Below are positions 60,475 to 64,000 of a stretch of DNA of 64,000 nucleotides, piece after piece (position 1 is the stretch's first letter; every line of letters starts with the position of its first letter). The DNA is taken from contig OW804095.1 of assembly GCA_942159475.1 (NCBI GenBank), positions 59,424,773 to 59,488,772 on the forward strand, given 5' to 3'. Made by a program: the position numbers and the translations under genes. A model generated the notes under the pieces. That model searched no databases, was not told the origin of the DNA, and saw only the letters and a program-made list of their open reading frames with translations. This stretch comes from Sthenelais limicola. Lineage: Eukaryota; Annelida; Polychaeta; Phyllodocida; Sigalionidae.

Positions 60475-61816
60475 CTCAGCCAGGGTCTGACTAGGTCTTC
60501 CATGGCTCCTCCCTCTTCCTCCATATTCAGCAGGATGCCTCTTCTGTCTTCCGGCCTACTACACCAACTAGCTTCTTTCTACTTGTTCCTGTGAGGCCCA
60601 GGAAGCCCAGCGTTTTCCAGATGGAAATGGATGCGAAGCCTCAGCAGCCTACCTCAACTTGGAAGTTCCAAGCCTTCCAGTTATTTCCTAGGCTTGTCTC
60701 CCATGGTACTGTTAGCTCTACTAGAACCACTGTCTTGCCTGGTACTTGTAGACCACAGCACTATGTCAGGTCGCAGTGTAGTTATTGCAACTTCTCTCAG
60801 GAATGTTGATCTCCCAGAGACATCGGCTTGCATCTTCCAGTCGTTGGCAGTTGCCGCTTGATGGTCTGTTGGAGCTGCCTTTGGTTCCGCCTCTTACAAA
60901 GTTGATAAATTTGGGCCCTTTCTCGATGTTTCTTTTCTTCCTCCGGTGTAAATCCAGGGCTGCGCAGATCTCCCTTAGTACCTTGTCATGGCACCATGTG
61001 TAGTGCCCATGCACATGTTAGTGTGACATTGCATGATGACAGCACATGCTCCAGATTAGCTGGCCTTCCACACAACTTGCAGTTTGGATCCTCAGCTAAT
61101 CCCCAGATCCTGAGATTACTTGGTGAAGGCAGCTCATCATGGACAGATCAGGGTAGGAATCATAGTTTATACCTGTCCATCTTCCAGATGTCCTTCCAGA
61201 ACATGCTCCTTGGTCTGGCTTGCTCCCATCTGGTTGATTGTCCCTGCTTGCTCATACCTACTGCCCTAGTAAGTTGAGCCTCTTCCTCTGTCAGTCGCAC
61301 TTCTAGCAGGATGAGTTCTCTCTTTCCCTGTTTGCTTACTGTTGTCCACAAGGCTCTGGGTATTGAGCCCAACCACAATCTACCTGCTGCAACCATGCCA
61401 ATAATCTCTTTATGGTGCAGTCGACTCTTGGTGTCCTCGATGGCTGTGCTTGCTTTCCACTTTCATCCTGTTTTGACATCAATCCTGGCTTCTCATACCA
61501 TGATGTCCTCGTTATCCCAGAACATCGATGCGTGCTGTGCTTTGGTCACTTTGAATTCCTCTGTGATTGACATGAGGGGTAGTTGCAGTTTGGAGCTCCT
61601 GCTGTACAGTCCGATGCTGCTGAATGACTTATGAATATGTCAGCGCCCAAGTGCGTGAGGCAATCCAAGTTTATCATTGATACTCTCAACAGCATTCCTT
61701 AATTCAGTTACATATTTTAAATCATTGTAAAAACATCGCTCCAGTCTTTCTCTCCATTGACAATGCACTGATGCAAAATCACATCGGCGGGAAATATCAA
61801 ACATGTCTGATGTTAA
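60475..61816 (-). pseudogene. C-terminal half of a LINE polyprotein, several stops and shifts
   Basis: Read right to left, homologous peptide blocks follow in order across frames: RRCDFASVHCQWRERLERCF, YVTELRNAVESI, LYSRSSKLQLPLMSITEEFK, GMVAAGRLWLGSIPR, RAVGMSKQGQ, WKDIWKMDRYKL, then a CX2CX7HX4C finger in NCKLCGRPANLEHVLSSC (61089-61030), LRPDIVLWS, VVLVELTVPWE and ISIWKTLGFLGLTG. This block order is one I know from uncharacterised retroelement proteins repeated in many marine animal genomes. In-frame stops occur near 61150-61160 (after DRYKL and FLP), and frames change near 61000 and 60700. The reverse transcriptase core is not seen upstream, so the copy is 5'-truncated. Confidence 0.7.
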
Positions 61817-61912
61817 TCACTACCCTTGCCGATGCAATATTCCCATTGCCCACTCATCACCAGTCATTGCATGTTCTGCTGAAGGCGTGGCGATGATAAG
61901 TCAATGAAGGGG

Positions 61913-61948
61913 TAGTCAATAAGAATTTTACAAAATTCTTATTGACTA
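61913..61948. repeat. Near-perfect palindrome with 17-bp arms
   Basis: TAGTCAATAAGAATTTT and its exact reverse complement are separated by only AC. An outer pair, GGCGATGA near 61889 and TCATCGCC near 61951, extends the symmetry imperfectly. It could be a small fold-back element or a cruciform-forming site. Confidence 0.9.
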
Positions 61949-62216
61949 GCTCATCGCCAATCGCCAATTATTTTGTTGACAGTGGCTGAACCGCTTGGAA
62001 CTCTAATTCCCAGGTATTGTCACCCTTGAGCTTGTATTCTGATGTATGTTTTTGGTTAAAGAAAACAAATGAATTTAAGGAATTTAAGAATAATTCAAAT
62101 AGATAAAACATTCTATGCTGAAGTCCATGAAGGACAGTCTCTGATTCTGTAAGCTGTTTCATTCAACCCATTCTGAGGGTTCAGCTCTTAAAGCAGCTCT
62201 GCCTATTATTATTATA

Positions 62217-62349
62217 CCAAATGGCACAAAAGAGGTCTGTAATTGGGTTGAGAGATACTCTGGGAGAACCGTCACGGGACCGAAGGTCGAGTGAAGGTTC
62301 TCCAGCATGTCTCAACCCGATTACAAACTGTCCAGAGTGCTATTTGTTT
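62217..62349. repeat. Imperfect fold-back, arms about 52 bp
   Basis: Left arm CCAAATGGCAC...TGTAATTGGGTTGAGAGA...GGGAGAACC (62217-62270) pairs with right arm GGTTCTCCAGCATGTCTCAA...GATTACA...AGTGCTATTTG (62296-62349). The loop carries a small GACCGAAGGTC hairpin. It fits a tiny non-autonomous DNA transposon. Coding potential is nil. Confidence 0.75.
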
Positions 62350-62805
62350 TTTTAGTACATACTGATATGTTGATTCATTTAGTAAATACCTTATAAACCC
62401 TTAATTTTGAAGGTATTATCGTGAAAATGTCTGCATACCTTTGGAGCCACATTGCACGACAGTGCAGCAAAGAGTGCAACATGTTTAACCAATGAAATTG
62501 CATCATTTGGGTCACGTGCGACGATGACATCACTCTGGTATGCATAATCGCATTGGTATGTAATTCACAGTTTCAGAAACCACTCCTGAATCACTGCTTT
62601 GATATGTATGTAAAAATGTTACAAGTTGAACCTTAAAAAGATCATTGATCAATAGACTATCATGGCAAGCGCAGAAGGTTCTCAACAAGGCATCACACAA
62701 TGACATCAACATGAAGGAGGTACCATGTTGACTTGAATTTACTCAAACTAAAAAGGAATAGGGCCTACTTAAACTCATTGTGCAGAAATATGCTATACAT
62801 AGAGA

Positions 62806-62902
62806 GAATGGAACGAGGTGCTAGTAATTGAATATTTATTGGACGAGATTGCATAGCAATCGAGTCCACTAAATTTTCAATTACTAGTACCGAGTTCCAT
62901 TC
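62806..62902. repeat. Long palindrome, 97 bp in total
   Basis: GAATGGAACGAGGTGCTAGT...GAGATTGC is followed at once by GCAATCGAGTCC...ACTAGTACCGAGTTCCATTC. The arms are about 47 bases with roughly eight mismatches and almost no spacer. Weaker symmetry continues outside (TATGCTATA / CTATAGCATA). Confidence 0.85.
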
Positions 62903-63095
62903 ACTATTTTATCATATGGCCCTATAGCATAGACAAATATATACATATATAATAATAATTATGCTAATCTTTATGTTGGGTTTAAAACTAATTTAGTGTT
63001 TTAAACATGGTTTTTATCAATTGCTTGCTTCTTTTATTATTACAAACTTTATGATTATAATTAATTGAGCGATCTCTGTAAATTACAACATTTGT
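62903..63095. other. Spacer
   Basis: AT-rich DNA between the palindrome and the second MITE copy; nothing recognised. Confidence 0.4.
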
Positions 63096-63480
63096 GATGT
63101 GTCACAGGACAATGGGTCATTAGTCACCAAAAATGATATTTTTCAAATGGTTGTTCACAGGATGGTTCACAGGTTGGTTAGAATATTTTCATTTTTGGGG
63201 TGTTTAGCGCTGCTAGTAGCATGAATACTTGCACCAAATTGGCTGTACATTGAAAGTATTTATGAATATCTGAGGTTATTCTAAGGGGCATATTTAATTA
63301 ACTACTTTATTAGTGATTTACCATCAAGAATTATAAAAAAATCTTTTATTTTTATGCATAAAAAATATAGAAGCACTTATTAGATTACGTTAATCTATGT
63401 ACGAATGTTTACCATCCTTAGAATTCCCTTGATCCCATCTTCAAAATCCATCTTTTGCGACTTATGACTCATTTTGTTTC
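63096..63480. mobile_element. Fold-back MITE, copy 2
   Basis: Same family and orientation as 1239-1617. It starts GATGTGTCACAGGACAATGG and shares GCTAGTAGCATGAATAC, ATCTGAGGTTATTCTAAG, GTGATTTACCATCAA and TTTTGCGACTTATGACTCAT with copy 1. The right end is less complete: the last bases of the inverted repeat are replaced after TGACTCATTTTG. Confidence 0.65.
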
Positions 63481-64000
63481 CAATTCTTAAGGTAGTATAG
63501 TGTTGCAGTTTAGCCTTTAGAATTAAGAGAAATCATCAATCCCTTATCTGACCTTATGGGTCCAAGATTTGATAAAACTCCAACACCAAACACGATGAAA
63601 GAAAGGTTAAGATATATAATGTATTGAGAGTTTAAAATCACTAATTGTTGTACATGTGCAGTAGGCCTATTCTGGAATAGTAGTCTTTGTTATACAAGCT
63701 GTATAGGAAGCCGTGCATGGTAAACCGTTCTAGTGGCTTCATTGATCACTGATTGGCTTTATAATCTAATCTTAAATTTGAGGAGGCGGGAAGGAAGTCC
63801 AGTATGCTTGTTGCTGATGTATTATAATGTGAGTAGTTTAAGACTATACTACTTTTTAGAGGCCATTTGTATGAAATATTGCAGCCAATAAAAGTCTTTT
63901 TGAGTCCGTCAGATTTGTGATACCAACCTTACACATCGGAAGATGCCTTTGATGCCTTTATTTATGCAGATTATATTGCCATGTTGAAACACTGGTGTAT
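63481..64000. other. Spacer at window end
   Basis: AT-rich with no recognisable gene or repeat. Confidence 0.4.

Overview
The window looks like gene-poor, AT-rich nuclear DNA of an invertebrate animal. Supporting signs are long non-coding spacers, a possible coding exon ending at a GTAAGT splice donor, and remains of transposable elements of animal type (Ty3/Gypsy, DIRS-like, several LINEs, fold-back DNA transposons). A marine invertebrate is my guess, but the species cannot be fixed from this sequence. No bacterial operons, rRNA genes, convincing tRNA genes or CRISPR arrays were seen.

Layout. 1-8877: unrecognised spacer with one fold-back MITE (1239-1617). 8878-13258: a complete, apparently very young Ty3/Gypsy retrotransposon, with identical 128-bp LTRs, a 5-bp GGTAC target duplication, primer site, polypurine tract and one open 1309-codon Gag-Pol frame that seems to have lost the middle of its capsid. 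13259-22939: spacer with a G-rich satellite-like tract (13759-13880), a CATA-rich stretch and a MITE with GGATAC motifs (18790-19081). 22940-23541 (minus): the only good candidate host coding exon, a two-pass membrane protein. 23542-31990: nothing recognised.

31991-41740 is a transposon graveyard: a hammerhead-ribozyme-like motif beside a poly(A) run, a degenerate second copy in opposite orientation, fragments of at least three LINEs, and a 1994-bp terminal-inverted-repeat element inserted in a LINE reverse transcriptase gene with a TATA target duplication. Removing that insert on paper restores the LINE frame exactly. A dispersed repeat has copies in opposite orientation at about 40.2 and 46.3 kb.

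48402-55507 is interpreted as one 7.1-kb element bounded by the inverted repeat CCCAGGTAACAA. It has AACGTT-rich tandem arrays inside each end (131-bp units on the left, about 213-bp units on the right) and a 2.2-kb polypyrimidine tract in its core. No transposase was seen. 57366-59905 holds a decayed DIRS-like element (zinc-finger Gag, YLDD reverse transcriptase) preceded by four short repeats resembling CRE/ATF sites. It is cut off by the 3' end of a minus-strand LINE (59906-61816). Three fold-back structures and a second copy of the first MITE close the window.

The genes do not form a pathway. The region is best read as layers of nested mobile elements around at most one host gene. All similarities come from reading motifs, not from database searches.
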